A DNA stretch of 23,742 nucleotides from Christensenella sp. UBA7588. GTDB taxonomy: Bacteria > Bacillota > Clostridia > Christensenellales > CAG-917. The DNA is taken from the NCBI GenBank assembly GCA_002478945.1, contig DLKM01000011.1, positions 1 through 23,742 of the forward strand, written 5' to 3'. Made by a program: the position numbers and the translations under genes. Positions 1-8,349 of the stretch are shown here, piece by piece. The notes under the pieces are model-generated. The model was given only the letters and a program-made list of their open reading frames with translations, ran no database searches and was not told the DNA's origin. Each line of letters opens with the position of its first letter. Position 1 is the stretch's first letter.

Positions 1-102
1 GTGGCAATTATGGCTAAAAGCCTTGTGTGTGACGTAAGCTCGGCGTTCGATTTGCTCGCCGCCTTGCGGCTCGAAGCTCCATTACATTAAATGCGTTTTT
101 AT
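1..102 (-). repeat. Intergenic hairpin element downstream of tsaD
   Basis: This is the non-coding tail after tsaD, cut by the window edge. Positions 54-73 read on the minus strand as CGAGCCGCAAGGCGGCGAGC, a small GCCGC/GCGGC hairpin with an AAG loop. Exactly the same 20 bases occur at 18053-18072 on the plus strand, and both copies are followed within about 20 bases by CGAAC. This marks a dispersed intergenic repeat family. I see no T-tract that would make it a terminator of the tsaD transcript. Confidence 0.55.
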
Positions 103-1131
103 TTATTTTAGAGGAACGGTTGCCTTTGCGTCCAACGTCAAATCCGAGGGTGCAACGCCGTCCTTAATCATAAAACACGCTTCTGCGCCTATCATTGCGG
201 CGTTATCCGTGCAATATTTAAGTTTCGGATAATGCACTTCGCAACCCTTGCTCGCAAACTCGTCGAAACGACGGCGCAATTCTTCGTTTGCGCTCACTCC
301 GCCCGCGACTGCGATTTTCTTTATTCCCGTCTTTTTCATTGCGAGTTCGAGAGTATCGACAAGTTGTGAAACGGCGCATTTTTGAAAACTTGCGGCAATG
401 TCCGCTTTGGGGATTTGCTCTCCTTTTTGTTCAAGGTTATGCACGAGATTTATGACAAAAGTTTTAAGTCCGCTATAACTGAAATACAGGTCATCTAACC
501 CATTGAATTTGGGTTTCGGCATATCGTAAACGGGGTTACCTTCCCTTGCGAGTTTCTGTATTTCGGGACCTCCCGGATACGGCAATCCGAGTACTCTTGC
601 GGTCTTGTCGAACGCTTCTCCGCAAGCGTCGTCTCTGCTTTGCGCGATAAGCTCGAGATTCTCGTAATCGAGTACTTTTACGACGGCGGTATGTCCGCCG
701 CTTGCAAGCAAGCAAAGATACGGCGGTTCGAGCGTCGAATCGATATAGTTTGCCGCAATGTGACCTTTGACGTGAGACACGGCAAAAAGCGGCTTTTTCC
801 ACGCATAAGCAAGCCCTTTTGCGAAGTTTACGCCGACAAGAAGCGCGCCCAAAAGACCCGCGCCGTAAGTGACGGCAACCGCGTCGATGTCGTCTTTGGT
901 CATATTTGCCTGCTCGAGCGTATCTTTTACCACCGTCTCTATTGCGAGCGTGTGATTTCTGCTTGCGATTTCGGGAACGACTCCGCCGAAACGACGATGT
1001 ATTTCGATTTGAGTTGCCACGACGTTTGCCAATACTTCTCTGCCGTCTCGCACGATTGCGCAAGCGGTTTCGTCGCAACTCGACTCGATTGCAAGCACCG
1101 TCAATCCTTTTTTGTTTTGTAGACTATTCAT
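103..1131 (-). CDS. tsaD: tRNA N6-adenosine threonylcarbamoyltransferase TsaD
   Basis: TsaD transfers the threonylcarbamoyl group from threonylcarbamoyl-AMP to A37 of ANN-decoding tRNAs, working in the cytoplasm with TsaB and TsaE. The 342 residues cover the whole family: the N-terminal AIESSCDET motif (14-22), the metal-binding HVKGH pair (His120, His124), the glycine-rich ASGGHT stretch, and the C-terminal TDNAAMIG motif carrying the metal-binding aspartate. It lies 30 nt behind prfB and is probably co-transcribed with it. The start is uncertain. The ATG at 1131 lacks a clear Shine-Dalgarno sequence, whereas a GTG at 1098 has AGGA six bases upstream and would begin the protein right before LAIESSCDET, close to where many family members begin. 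I kept the ATG because Bacillus-type TsaD proteins also carry a short leader before this motif. Confidence 0.96.
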   Translation of the reverse strand: MNSLQNKKGLTVLAIESSCDETACAIVRDGREVLANVVATQIEIHRRFGGVVPEIASRNHTLAIETVVKDTLEQANMTKDDIDAVAVTYGAGLLGALLVGVNFAKGLAYAWKKPLFAVSHVKGHIAANYIDSTLEPPYLCLLASGGHTAVVKVLDYENLELIAQSRDDACGEAFDKTARVLGLPYPGGPEIQKLAREGNPVYDMPKPKFNGLDDLYFSYSGLKTFVINLVHNLEQKGEQIPKADIAASFQKCAVSQLVDTLELAMKKTGIKKIAVAGGVSANEELRRRFDEFASKGCEVHYPKLKYCTDNAAMIGAEACFMIKDGVAPSDLTLDAKATVPLK

Positions 1132-1161
1132 AATTTCACACGGTTAGAATACCGTTTTATC

Positions 1162-2271
1162 TTATTTTTGGATTGAGGACAATTTTAGATATTCATTGAT
1201 AAATCCGTCCAAATCTCCGTCCATAACCGCTTGAACGTTACCCGTTTCATAGTTGGTTCTATGGTCCTTAACCATTGTATACGGGCAGAAAACGTAGCTC
1301 CTTATTTGGCTGCCCCATTCGATTTTTTTGAGTTGTCCGCTTATTTGCGCGGCTTCTTCTTCACGCTCTCTTTCGCGTTTTTCGATGAGTTTAGAGCGGA
1401 GCATCTGCATTGCTACTTCCCTGTTTTGGATTTGAGAGCGTTCGTTTTGGCACGCCACGATAATACCCGTAGGTATGTGCGTGATTCGAATCGCACTCTC
1501 GGTTTTGTTGACGTGCTGTCCGCCTGCGCCCGACGAACGGTAAGTGTCCACTTTCAAATCTTCGGGGCGAATCTCGATTTCGCTCGTATCGATGATTTCG
1601 GGCATAACTTCGAGAGACGCAAAAGACGTATGACGTCTTGCGTTTGCGTCAAACGGAGAAATTCTGACAAGTCTATGCACGCCCTTTTCCGCCTTGAGAT
1701 AGCCGTAAGCGTTATCTCCTTCCACCCTGAACGTAACGGATTTGATTCCCGCCTCGTCTCCTGCGAGATAATCGAGTTCCGTGCAAGTCCAGCCCGTACG
1801 CTCGACGTAGCGCGTATACATTCTGTAAAGCATAGAACACCAATCTTGCGCCTCCGTTCCGCCTGCGCCTGCGTGCAACGTGAGAATGGCGTTGAGCGAA
1901 TCGTATTTGCCGCTCAAAAGCGTTGCGAGAGACAGACTCTCCACCGCCTCGCTCAAATCGTGAATGGTTTGAAGAATTTTCTCGTCCTCGCTTTCGTCTC
2001 CCTCGAGTTCTACGATGTCAACCGTATCGAGAGCGTCGTCTATGCGCGCAATCATTTTCTCGAACTTTTCGATTTTGCTCTGCAACTGACTTATCTCTTT
2101 GGACACCTTTTTTGCGTTTTCGGTGTCGTCCCAAAAGCCGTCCGAGTTCTGCTCCGTTTCGAGTTCTTTTATGCGCTCCCTGAGTTTAGTAGGATTGATG
2201 CTCTCGTAAGCGCGCACCATTTCCGTGCGCATTTCTTTAAGTTGGTTTCTCGGTTCGTTGTAATCAATCAT
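1162..2271 (-). CDS. prfB: Peptide chain release factor 2 (RF2)
   Basis: RF2 recognises UGA and UAA stop codons in the ribosomal A site and triggers peptidyl-tRNA hydrolysis. Both defining motifs are present: the stop-codon reading tripeptide SPF (205-207), which separates RF2 from the PxT of RF1, and the GAGGQHVN catalytic loop with GGQ at 250-252. The 369-residue protein aligns from its first residue with the N-terminal coiled-coil domain of other RF2 proteins in one uninterrupted frame. The familiar in-frame UGA with programmed +1 frameshift near codon 25 is therefore absent. The ATG at 2271 is preceded by an A/T-rich stretch without a recognisable ribosome-binding site. The gene follows secA after 106 bases that contain a strong hairpin. 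Confidence 0.97.
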   Translation of the reverse strand: MIDYNEPRNQLKEMRTEMVRAYESINPTKLRERIKELETEQNSDGFWDDTENAKKVSKEISQLQSKIEKFEKMIARIDDALDTVDIVELEGDESEDEKILQTIHDLSEAVESLSLATLLSGKYDSLNAILTLHAGAGGTEAQDWCSMLYRMYTRYVERTGWTCTELDYLAGDEAGIKSVTFRVEGDNAYGYLKAEKGVHRLVRISPFDANARRHTSFASLEVMPEIIDTSEIEIRPEDLKVDTYRSSGAGGQHVNKTESAIRITHIPTGIIVACQNERSQIQNREVAMQMLRSKLIEKREREREEEAAQISGQLKKIEWGSQIRSYVFCPYTMVKDHRTNYETGNVQAVMDGDLDGFINEYLKLSSIQK

Positions 2272-2294
2272 AATTTATATAGTTGTCCGTGTTG

Positions 2295-2338
2295 CTTTGC
2301 GCTTGCGATAAACTTCGACAATATCGCAATACGCAAAG
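2295..2338 (-). other. 15-bp imperfect hairpin between secA and prfB
   Basis: CTTTGCG (2295-2301) and TTGCGATA (2303-2310) pair with TATCGCAA (2322-2329) and CGCAAAG (2332-2338). The result is a two-part stem of 15 bp with a small asymmetric internal loop and an 11-base terminal loop. On the transcribed strand no T-tract follows, so it is not an ordinary intrinsic terminator. It could stabilise the secA 3' end, act as a processing site or influence prfB initiation. The structure is seen; the role is inference. Confidence 0.6.
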
Positions 2339-2377
2339 TTAAAGTTGTCGTTTCTGTTATCTAAAGTATCGATTGCG

Positions 2378-5038
2378 TTATTTGTTCTTTCCGCAGCAAT
2401 TCTTGTATTTTAGACCGCTTCCGCACGGACACGGGTCGTTTCTGCCCACTTTCTTTTGCGTTGCCACGCTTTGTTGTGCGGTTGCGATATTCTGTCTGAC
2501 GGTTGCAGGTGCGCCGTCCTCTTTCTTCTCGACGTGAATTTTAAGGAGTATGGAAGCTGTCTCCGAGTGAATGCGAGACACCATATCTTCGAACATCTCG
2601 AGACCTTCTTCACGGTATGCAATGAGCGGGTCGCGTTGACCGTAACCCCTCAAACCGATACCTCTGCGCAATGCGTCCATAGCGTCGATATGTTCCATCC
2701 ACTTTGCGTCGACGGTCTTGAGAAGCACCACTCTTTCGAGTTCCTTAAAGTCGAAACCGTCTTTTTCGAGAGCCTCGATTTTGTCGTTATAGTCCTTTAC
2801 GGCAATCTTAAGAACTGCGTCTTTAAGTTTGTTCACATCAATGCAGGAGCATAGCTCGGGAGTCATCAGATTGGTGCCTTGCGGCAGCATTCTTTTCTCG
2901 AGAGCTTTGTTAAACGCGTCGTAATCCCACGTCTGATATTCCGTCCTATAATCCGCATAATCTTTGATTATTTCTTCTGCCAAATCGCCCATCATATCGA
3001 TGATTTGCTCGTGAACGTCCATACCGTCAAGCACTTTTCCGCGCTCTTTGTAGATGATTTCACGCTGTACGTTCATCACGTCGTCGTAGCTGAGGACTTG
3101 CTTTCTTATAGAATAGTTTCTTCCCTCTACGAGGCGTTGCGCTTTCTCGATTTGCTTTGTGATAATGCCGTTGGAAATAGGCACGTCGTCTCCGAGGTTG
3201 AACGTTTGCGCAATGGTTTTCATTTTATCTCCGCCGAAGATACGAGCGACGTCGTCCTCCATAGAGATATAAAACACGGTGCTACCGGGGTCTCCCTGAC
3301 GTCCGCTACGGCCTCTCAACTGATTGTCGATACGGCGGCTTTCGTGTCTTTCCGTACCGATAATGCGCAAACCGCCGAGTGCGACGACCTTTTCTTTTTC
3401 TTCGTCGCATATCGCCTTGAACGCGTCATAGTGGTGGTTGTACACCTCTTTAGCCTCGATAATTTCGGGGTCTTGGCTTGCGTGCGGAGACGAAGCGAGT
3501 TCGATTACCTCAATCGGATAACCGTCCTTTTCCATCTTTTGTTTTGCCTGATATTCGGCATTGCCGCCGAGCATAATATCCGTACCGCGTCCTGCCATAT
3601 TGGTTGCAATCGTGACGGCGTTGAGTCTGCCCGCTTGCGCGATAATCTCGGATTCCTGTTTGTGATATTTTGCGTTCAATACGTTGTGAGGAATGCCTTT
3701 GCGCTTCAAAATCGCGCTCAACCCCTCACTCTTTTCAACGCTTATCGTACCCACCAAAATCGGTTGTCCCGTTGCGTGATGGTCTATGATGTCTTGCACG
3801 ATAGCGGTTATTTTTCCGCTGACTTTGGTGTAAATCTGGTCGTGTTCGTCAACGCGCCTGGAGGGTTTATTCGGCGGAATGGTAACGACGTCGAGATTGT
3901 AAATACCCTCGAATTCCGATTCCTCCGTTTTCGCGGTACCCGTCATACCCGAGAGTTTCTTGTACATACGGAAGAAGTTTTGGAAAGTTATCGTGGCAAG
4001 CGTCTTGTTCTCGCTTCTGATAGCGACGTGTTCTTTTGCCTCGATTGCCTGATGCAAGCCCTCGTTGTAACGTCTGCCTATCATAATACGGCCCGTAAAT
4101 TCGTCGACGATAAGCACTTCTCCGTCGCTGACGATATAGTCTTTATCTCTTTTCATCATAAAGTGCGCTTTGAGTGCGGCTTGAATATGATGATAAAGTT
4201 CGGTATTTTCAAGGTCGGTCAGATTGACGACGTGGAAAAATCTCTCCGCTTTGGCAACGCCGTTGTCGGTGAGCATAATCGTCTTTTCTTTTTCTTCGAT
4301 TGTGAAATCGTCGCCCTCTTTGCATTGTCTTGCAAAAGCGTCCGCCGATTTATAAAGTTCGCTCGATTTGCCGCCTCTGCCCGAAATGATAAGCGGAGTG
4401 CGCGCTTCGTCGATAAGAATGGAGTCCACTTCGTCGACGATAGCAAAGCTCAATTCTCTTTGCACCTTGTCCGATTTGCGCACAACCATATTGTCGCGCA
4501 AAAAGTCAAAGCCGAGTTCGTTATTCGTGCAGTAAGTAATATCGCTCGCATACGCCTTCTTCTTTGCCTCTCCGCTCATTTGCGGCACGACAACGCCGAC
4601 ACTCAATCCGAGGAACTTATAAAGTTTGCCCATCCAAGCGGCGTCACGACTTGCGAGATAGTCGTTGACCGTAACGACGTGTACGCCGTTTCCCGTAAGC
4701 GCATTGAGATACGCAGGCAAAGTAGCCACGAGAGTTTTACCTTCGCCGGTGCCCATTTCCGCGATACGTCCCTGATGCAAAGCAATACCGCCCATAATCT
4801 GAACGTGGAAGTGGCGCATTCCGAGAACTCTTTCGCTGGCTTCTCTTACGAGAGCGTAAGCGTCGGGCAGAATCTGGTCCGTGGTCTCGCCGTTTGCAAG
4901 CCTGTCTTTGAGCGCTTGAGTCTGCGCGACGAGGGTATCGTCGTCCATCTCGGCGTATTTGGGAGCGAGAGCCTCCACCTTGTTTGCGATTTTTTCGATT
5001 TTACGCAATTTGAATTTGTTTTCGTTAAAAAGCGACAT
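2378..5038 (-). CDS. secA: Preprotein translocase ATPase SecA
   Basis: SecA is the motor that pushes unfolded preproteins through SecYEG at the cytoplasmic membrane. In the 886-residue protein I see Walker A GTGEGKTL (96-103), the DEVDSILIDEART motif II block, the motif containing NMAGRGTDI, the QLRGRSGRQGDPG motif VI, and a complete C-terminal zinc finger, CPCGSGLKYKNCC, which binds SecB or ribosomes in other species. I chose the ATG at 5038 because the family begins at this point (SLFNENKF) and AAGGTG sits a few bases upstream. An in-frame start 30 bases earlier has no such site. Its own consensus promoter lies just downstream of comFC. prfB follows on the same strand. Confidence 0.98.
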   Translation of the reverse strand: MSLFNENKFKLRKIEKIANKVEALAPKYAEMDDDTLVAQTQALKDRLANGETTDQILPDAYALVREASERVLGMRHFHVQIMGGIALHQGRIAEMGTGEGKTLVATLPAYLNALTGNGVHVVTVNDYLASRDAAWMGKLYKFLGLSVGVVVPQMSGEAKKKAYASDITYCTNNELGFDFLRDNMVVRKSDKVQRELSFAIVDEVDSILIDEARTPLIISGRGGKSSELYKSADAFARQCKEGDDFTIEEKEKTIMLTDNGVAKAERFFHVVNLTDLENTELYHHIQAALKAHFMMKRDKDYIVSDGEVLIVDEFTGRIMIGRRYNEGLHQAIEAKEHVAIRSENKTLATITFQNFFRMYKKLSGMTGTAKTEESEFEGIYNLDVVTIPPNKPSRRVDEHDQIYTKVSGKITAIVQDIIDHHATGQPILVGTISVEKSEGLSAILKRKGIPHNVLNAKYHKQESEIIAQAGRLNAVTIATNMAGRGTDIMLGGNAEYQAKQKMEKDGYPIEVIELASSPHASQDPEIIEAKEVYNHHYDAFKAICDEEKEKVVALGGLRIIGTERHESRRIDNQLRGRSGRQGDPGSTVFYISMEDDVARIFGGDKMKTIAQTFNLGDDVPISNGIITKQIEKAQRLVEGRNYSIRKQVLSYDDVMNVQREIIYKERGKVLDGMDVHEQIIDMMGDLAEEIIKDYADYRTEYQTWDYDAFNKALEKRMLPQGTNLMTPELCSCIDVNKLKDAVLKIAVKDYNDKIEALEKDGFDFKELERVVLLKTVDAKWMEHIDAMDALRRGIGLRGYGQRDPLIAYREEGLEMFEDMVSRIHSETASILLKIHVEKKEDGAPATVRQNIATAQQSVATQKKVGRNDPCPCGSGLKYKNCCGKNK

Positions 5039-5061
5039 ATTACACCTTAATTTTGCTTTTT

Positions 5062-5083
5062 TACGCACACAAGCGCGTGCGTA
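5062..5083 (-). other. Hairpin in the secA mRNA leader
   Basis: TACGCAC (5062-5068) and GTGCGTA (5077-5083) form a perfect 7-bp inverted repeat around an 8-base loop. It lies inside the roughly 55-nt leader between the inferred secA transcription start (near 5094) and its ribosome-binding site. No T-tract follows on the transcribed strand. Whether it regulates secA is unknown. Confidence 0.45.
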
Positions 5084-5100
5084 CGCAACGTCAATATTTG

Positions 5101-5129
5101 ATTATACACTATAAGTTGCGATTTTTCAA
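5101..5129 (-). promoter_or_regulatory. Sigma-A-type promoter of secA
   Basis: On the minus strand TTGAAA (5129-5124) is followed after exactly 17 bases by a perfect TATAAT (5106-5101). It begins only 11 bases beyond the comFC stop codon, so secA-prfB-tsaD can be transcribed independently of recD2-comFC. The predicted start is near 5094. Confidence 0.85.
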
Positions 5130-5139
5130 CAGATAGTGC

Positions 5140-5979
5140 CTATATTTGAGATGTGCCGTCGTTGCTCTCGACGGGTATTTTGAGTTTCGCTACCGCCGCC
5201 GTAAGCACGTTGACCTCTCTTGCTTTTGCTTTCAATAATGTTTTCGCACACTCGTTTGCCGTCGCGCCGGTCGTGAAAATATCGTCCACGAGCAATATAG
5301 TGCGGTTTTTCACTTGTTCGAACACGCACGCAAACGCACCTTCGAGGTTGCTTGCTCTGTCCTTGCCTTGCAATTCCTTTTGAGCTTTCGTATCCTTGAT
5401 TTTGACAAGTGCGGGCAGTACGGGAATATTCAACCTCTTTCCGACTTCGTTCGCAAGCAACTCCGATTGATTGAAACCTCTCTTTTTCTGCTCGCTCTCC
5501 GTCATCGGCACAAACACGATTATGTCGGCTTTCATATCGCAATCGAGAAATTCGTCCGCCATAAGCGCGCCGAGCGTTTCGGCAAGATATTTCTTTTTGG
5601 CGAATTTGAGAGAATATATCATCTTCTTTGTTTCGCCCTCGTATACGAGCGGAGACCTGTTCTTTACGAATGCGCCTCTTTCGTATTGACATCTGTTGCA
5701 ATAATCCGACTCGTCTGCAAGCGGCACGCCGCAACAAAGACATCTATGACCTTTTGCAAACGGCAACTTTTCCATACAATCGGAGCAAAGCCTGTATCTC
5801 GTGTTCGCAACGAGTTCTTCTCCGCAAACGTCGCAAGTGCAATCGAGCGGATAAAGCGCGCCGTCAAACACGGCAATCGTTTTCTTCACGAACGCGGATA
5901 TTCTTTCTTTTGCCCGTTCGCGTTTTTCTTTGCGCGCCTGCTTTTTATCGAGAGGTTTATTGACGTCCTCATCGCTCAT
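5140..5979 (-). CDS. comFC: ComFC-family amidophosphoribosyltransferase-like competence protein
   Basis: ComFC proteins are needed for DNA uptake in natural transformation in several bacteria, probably handling incoming single strands with ComFA. They combine a zinc-finger N-terminus with a phosphoribosyltransferase fold. Here a lysine/arginine-rich leader (about 11-33) is followed by paired cysteine clusters (C49, C52, C65, C68 and C80, C82, C83, C94, C97). Then come the family motif PMTESEQKKRGFNQSE (158-173) and the PRPP-binding loop VDDIFTTGAT (231-240). The total is 279 residues. I place the start at the ATG at 5979, which has GGAGG five bases upstream; a TTG 15 bases earlier would disregard that site. 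The first 11 bases overlap the end of recD2, which implies translational coupling. No comFA is in the window, so competence itself is unproven. Confidence 0.92.
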   Translation of the reverse strand: MSDEDVNKPLDKKQARKEKRERAKERISAFVKKTIAVFDGALYPLDCTCDVCGEELVANTRYRLCSDCMEKLPFAKGHRCLCCGVPLADESDYCNRCQYERGAFVKNRSPLVYEGETKKMIYSLKFAKKKYLAETLGALMADEFLDCDMKADIIVFVPMTESEQKKRGFNQSELLANEVGKRLNIPVLPALVKIKDTKAQKELQGKDRASNLEGAFACVFEQVKNRTILLVDDIFTTGATANECAKTLLKAKAREVNVLTAAVAKLKIPVESNDGTSQI

Positions 5980-8191
5980 AAGCGCCTCCGGCAAATTCTT
6001 CGTCTATAAGATTGAGCAACAACGAATATCTTTTCGTGGTTTCGTTGTTTTGAATCATTCGTTGTATAGTCTTTTTCGCGCCGCTGATAACCACGAGCCT
6101 TTTCGCCCTCGTAACTGCGGTATAAAGCAGATTTCTCGTCTGAAGCATATAGTTCGCGTCAAGCGCGATTACCACCGCGTCAAACTCGCAACCTTGCGAT
6201 TTGTGTATGGTAACGGCATACGCCAACGTGAGTTGGTCAATGTCGCTATATTCGTAAATCGACACTTTATCGTCATCAAAACGCACGGTAAACTGCATAA
6301 TCTGCGTATTGATGGCTTCAATCACGCCTATATCTCCGTTGAACACTCCGCTTCCTCTTTCAACTCTCGTGCCTTGAGTTTGCGTCCACTCTTGCTGATA
6401 GTTGTTTTGGATTTGCATAACTTTGTCGCCTTCTCTGAAAATGCAGTCTCCGTGTTTGACCTCTCTCTTATAAGGCGACGGCGGATTGATAACCCGTTGC
6501 AACTCTTTATTGAGGTTGATTGTTCCCGCGCTTCCTCGTTTCATAGGGCAAAGCACCTGAATGTCCTGAGGGCGCATATCGAGATATTTAGGCAGTCTCT
6601 TTGTGACAAGCCCGAGCGTGCAACTGCAAATTTCTTCGCTGCTGTTTTTTTCTTCAAAGAAAAAGTCGTTGCTCTTATTGTCGAGGTCGGGCATAATTCC
6701 GTCGTTGATTTTATGCGCGTTGGGTACGATTTTGCTTTGTTCGCTCTGCCTGTAAATCTGCGTGAGATAACTCACGTTAAACTTTGCGCATTTTATCAAA
6801 TCGTTAAGCACATTGCCCACGCCCACCGACGCGAGTTGGTCTTTATCTCCTACAAGCACAAGGCGAGAGCCTCTTTCCATTGCGTTTATAAGCGAGTTAA
6901 AAACGTATTCGTCCACCATACTCACTTCGTCGACGATAACCACGTCGCACGGCAATCTCGTATTCTCGTTGTAAGTAAAATGTCCCTCTCCGTTTTTATA
7001 GTCGAGGTCAAGCAAACGGTGTATCGTCTTTGCGTCCTCTCCCGTTGCCTGCGACAACCTTTTGGCGGCTCTGCCCGTAGGTGCGCAAAGAGTAACCCTC
7101 TGTCCCAAATCTCTAAAGACTTTGAGAATGCACTTGACTATCGTCGTCTTGCCCGTTCCGGGACCGCCAGTCACGATTTGCACGCCGTTTTCAACCGCTT
7201 CTTTTACGGCAGAGACCTGATTGGGATGCAATTCGAATCCCGCTTCTTTTTCAAATCTCGCAACCTCGCTCGCGACGTCCACTTTGAAGTCTGCCGCTTC
7301 CTGTTGCAGTTGCAAAAGTTTTCTTGCGATGTTTTTTTCCGTGTTGTAATTCTTTTTCAAGAGTATGGCAACGTGGTCGCCCGTATCGTATCTGACGAGG
7401 TCTCCGAGCAGCACCATATCTTGCAAATTATCACGCACTCTTTCTTCAATATTGTCACTATCGATACTTAAAAGTGCGATTGCGTTGCCGACAAGTTCGT
7501 TTTCGGGCAAATAGTTGTTTCCGCCCTTCAACGCCGCGTCTTTGAGGAGATAGGTAATTGCGGCACAAATGCGATAGTCGCTGTTGCGTTCGATGCCGAG
7601 TTCTGCGGCAATTCTGTCCGCCGTCGCAAAGCCTATTCCGTCGATATCGTCAACGAGCATATACGGATTTTTGCGCACGTTGTCAACGGTTTTGAAATCG
7701 TATACTTTGTATATACGCAACGCCATATTGACGGTTATGCCGAGATTTTGCAAAAACATAATTGCGTCTTGCATCTTCTGTATCTTGGCATAATTCATTC
7801 CGAATTCCGTCGCGCGTTTTAATGATATGCCTCTGACTTTTGCAAGTTCCATAGGGTGTTTCATCGCTTCGAGCGAATCCACTCCGAACATATTTACGAT
7901 TGCTTCTGCCGTTACGGGTCCGAGTCCGCTTATAAGACCGCTACCCAAAAACTTCTTTATGCCGTCAACTCTGTTCGGCTCCGACACCCAAACTTTCTCT
8001 GCGAGGAATTGCTTGCCATATGTCGTGCGCACTTGAAATTTGCCTTCGACTCTTATATTCTGACCTTCGCTTACGGGCGGAAAAACTCCGACAACGGTAA
8101 AAATACTGTCCTCGCATCTCATATCGAGGACGGTATACCCCGTCTCCTGACTTGCAAATATTACGGTTTTTATTTCGCCTTGCAGTTGCAT
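5969..8191 (-). CDS. recD2: RecD2-type ATP-dependent DNA helicase (AAA family)
   Basis: RecD2 is a 5'-to-3' superfamily 1B helicase that works outside a RecBCD complex and is linked to replication-fork maintenance and DNA repair. The 740-residue protein shows the long RecD2-specific N-terminus: an OB-like region (1-70) and helix-hairpin-helix segments (about 85-200, including SGLGPVTAE and DIDGIGFATAD). The helicase motifs follow: Walker A GGPGTGKTT (342-350), DEVSMVDE (421-428), VGDKDQL (447-453), then near the C-terminus the TIHKSQGCEFD and YTAVTRAKR motifs. The ATG at 8191 is preceded by a strong GGAGG at five-base spacing; the upstream in-frame ATG at 8221 has no such site. The gene overlaps comFC by 11 bases and sits behind the metK terminator. 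Confidence 0.95.
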   Translation of the reverse strand: MQLQGEIKTVIFASQETGYTVLDMRCEDSIFTVVGVFPPVSEGQNIRVEGKFQVRTTYGKQFLAEKVWVSEPNRVDGIKKFLGSGLISGLGPVTAEAIVNMFGVDSLEAMKHPMELAKVRGISLKRATEFGMNYAKIQKMQDAIMFLQNLGITVNMALRIYKVYDFKTVDNVRKNPYMLVDDIDGIGFATADRIAAELGIERNSDYRICAAITYLLKDAALKGGNNYLPENELVGNAIALLSIDSDNIEERVRDNLQDMVLLGDLVRYDTGDHVAILLKKNYNTEKNIARKLLQLQQEAADFKVDVASEVARFEKEAGFELHPNQVSAVKEAVENGVQIVTGGPGTGKTTIVKCILKVFRDLGQRVTLCAPTGRAAKRLSQATGEDAKTIHRLLDLDYKNGEGHFTYNENTRLPCDVVIVDEVSMVDEYVFNSLINAMERGSRLVLVGDKDQLASVGVGNVLNDLIKCAKFNVSYLTQIYRQSEQSKIVPNAHKINDGIMPDLDNKSNDFFFEEKNSSEEICSCTLGLVTKRLPKYLDMRPQDIQVLCPMKRGSAGTINLNKELQRVINPPSPYKREVKHGDCIFREGDKVMQIQNNYQQEWTQTQGTRVERGSGVFNGDIGVIEAINTQIMQFTVRFDDDKVSIYEYSDIDQLTLAYAVTIHKSQGCEFDAVVIALDANYMLQTRNLLYTAVTRAKRLVVISGAKKTIQRMIQNNETTKRYSLLLNLIDEEFAGGAYER

Positions 8192-8224
8192 TTTTCCTCC
8201 GCGAACGACAGAATTTGTCATAAA

Positions 8225-8281
8225 TTTTCGCTGTTTTTGCGCTTGTTTTTGCCTGTTTTTTGCTTAATTTTTGCCCGTTTT
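8225..8281. promoter_or_regulatory. Phased A/T-tracts upstream of recD2
   Basis: Six runs of four to six T on the plus strand (A on the transcribed strand) lie at 8225-8228, 8234-8238, 8246-8250, 8256-8261, 8268-8272 and 8278-8281. Their centres are 9.5 to 12 bases apart, about 10.6 on average, close to one helical turn, which is the arrangement that bends DNA. Three of them sit in a repeated TGTTTTTGC unit. The block fills the space between the metK terminator and recD2, where a recD2 promoter would be expected, but I find no convincing -35/-10 pair. Confidence 0.5.
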
Positions 8282-8304
8282 CGAGCAAAAATCACGCTAT
8301 TTTT

Positions 8305-8340
8305 ACAAAAAACGGTAGGTCAATAAAACCCACCGTTTTC
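8305..8340 (-). terminator. Intrinsic terminator of the rpoB-rpoC-metK operon
   Basis: Positions 8309-8320 and 8328-8339 pair over 12 bp (one G-U on the transcribed strand) around a 7-base loop. On the minus strand the stem runs directly into six T. It starts 10 bases beyond the metK stop codon. The plus-strand side is also T-rich, so it may work in both directions, though nothing obvious needs it on that strand. Confidence 0.9.
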
Positions 8341-8349
8341 TTTTGTTTT

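Noticed and set aside
2272..2290. A leaderless prfB promoter based on the TATATAAAT before the ATG
   Set aside because: No -35-like hexamer lies at 16 to 18 bases, and the distance to the ATG is too short. Co-transcription with secA is simpler.
2879..5050. Long open frame on the plus strand opposite secA (and similar long frames opposite rpoB, rpoC and recD2)
   Set aside because: They mirror well-conserved genes on the other strand, have no recognisable domains and no ribosome sites. The length comes from the codon usage of the real genes.
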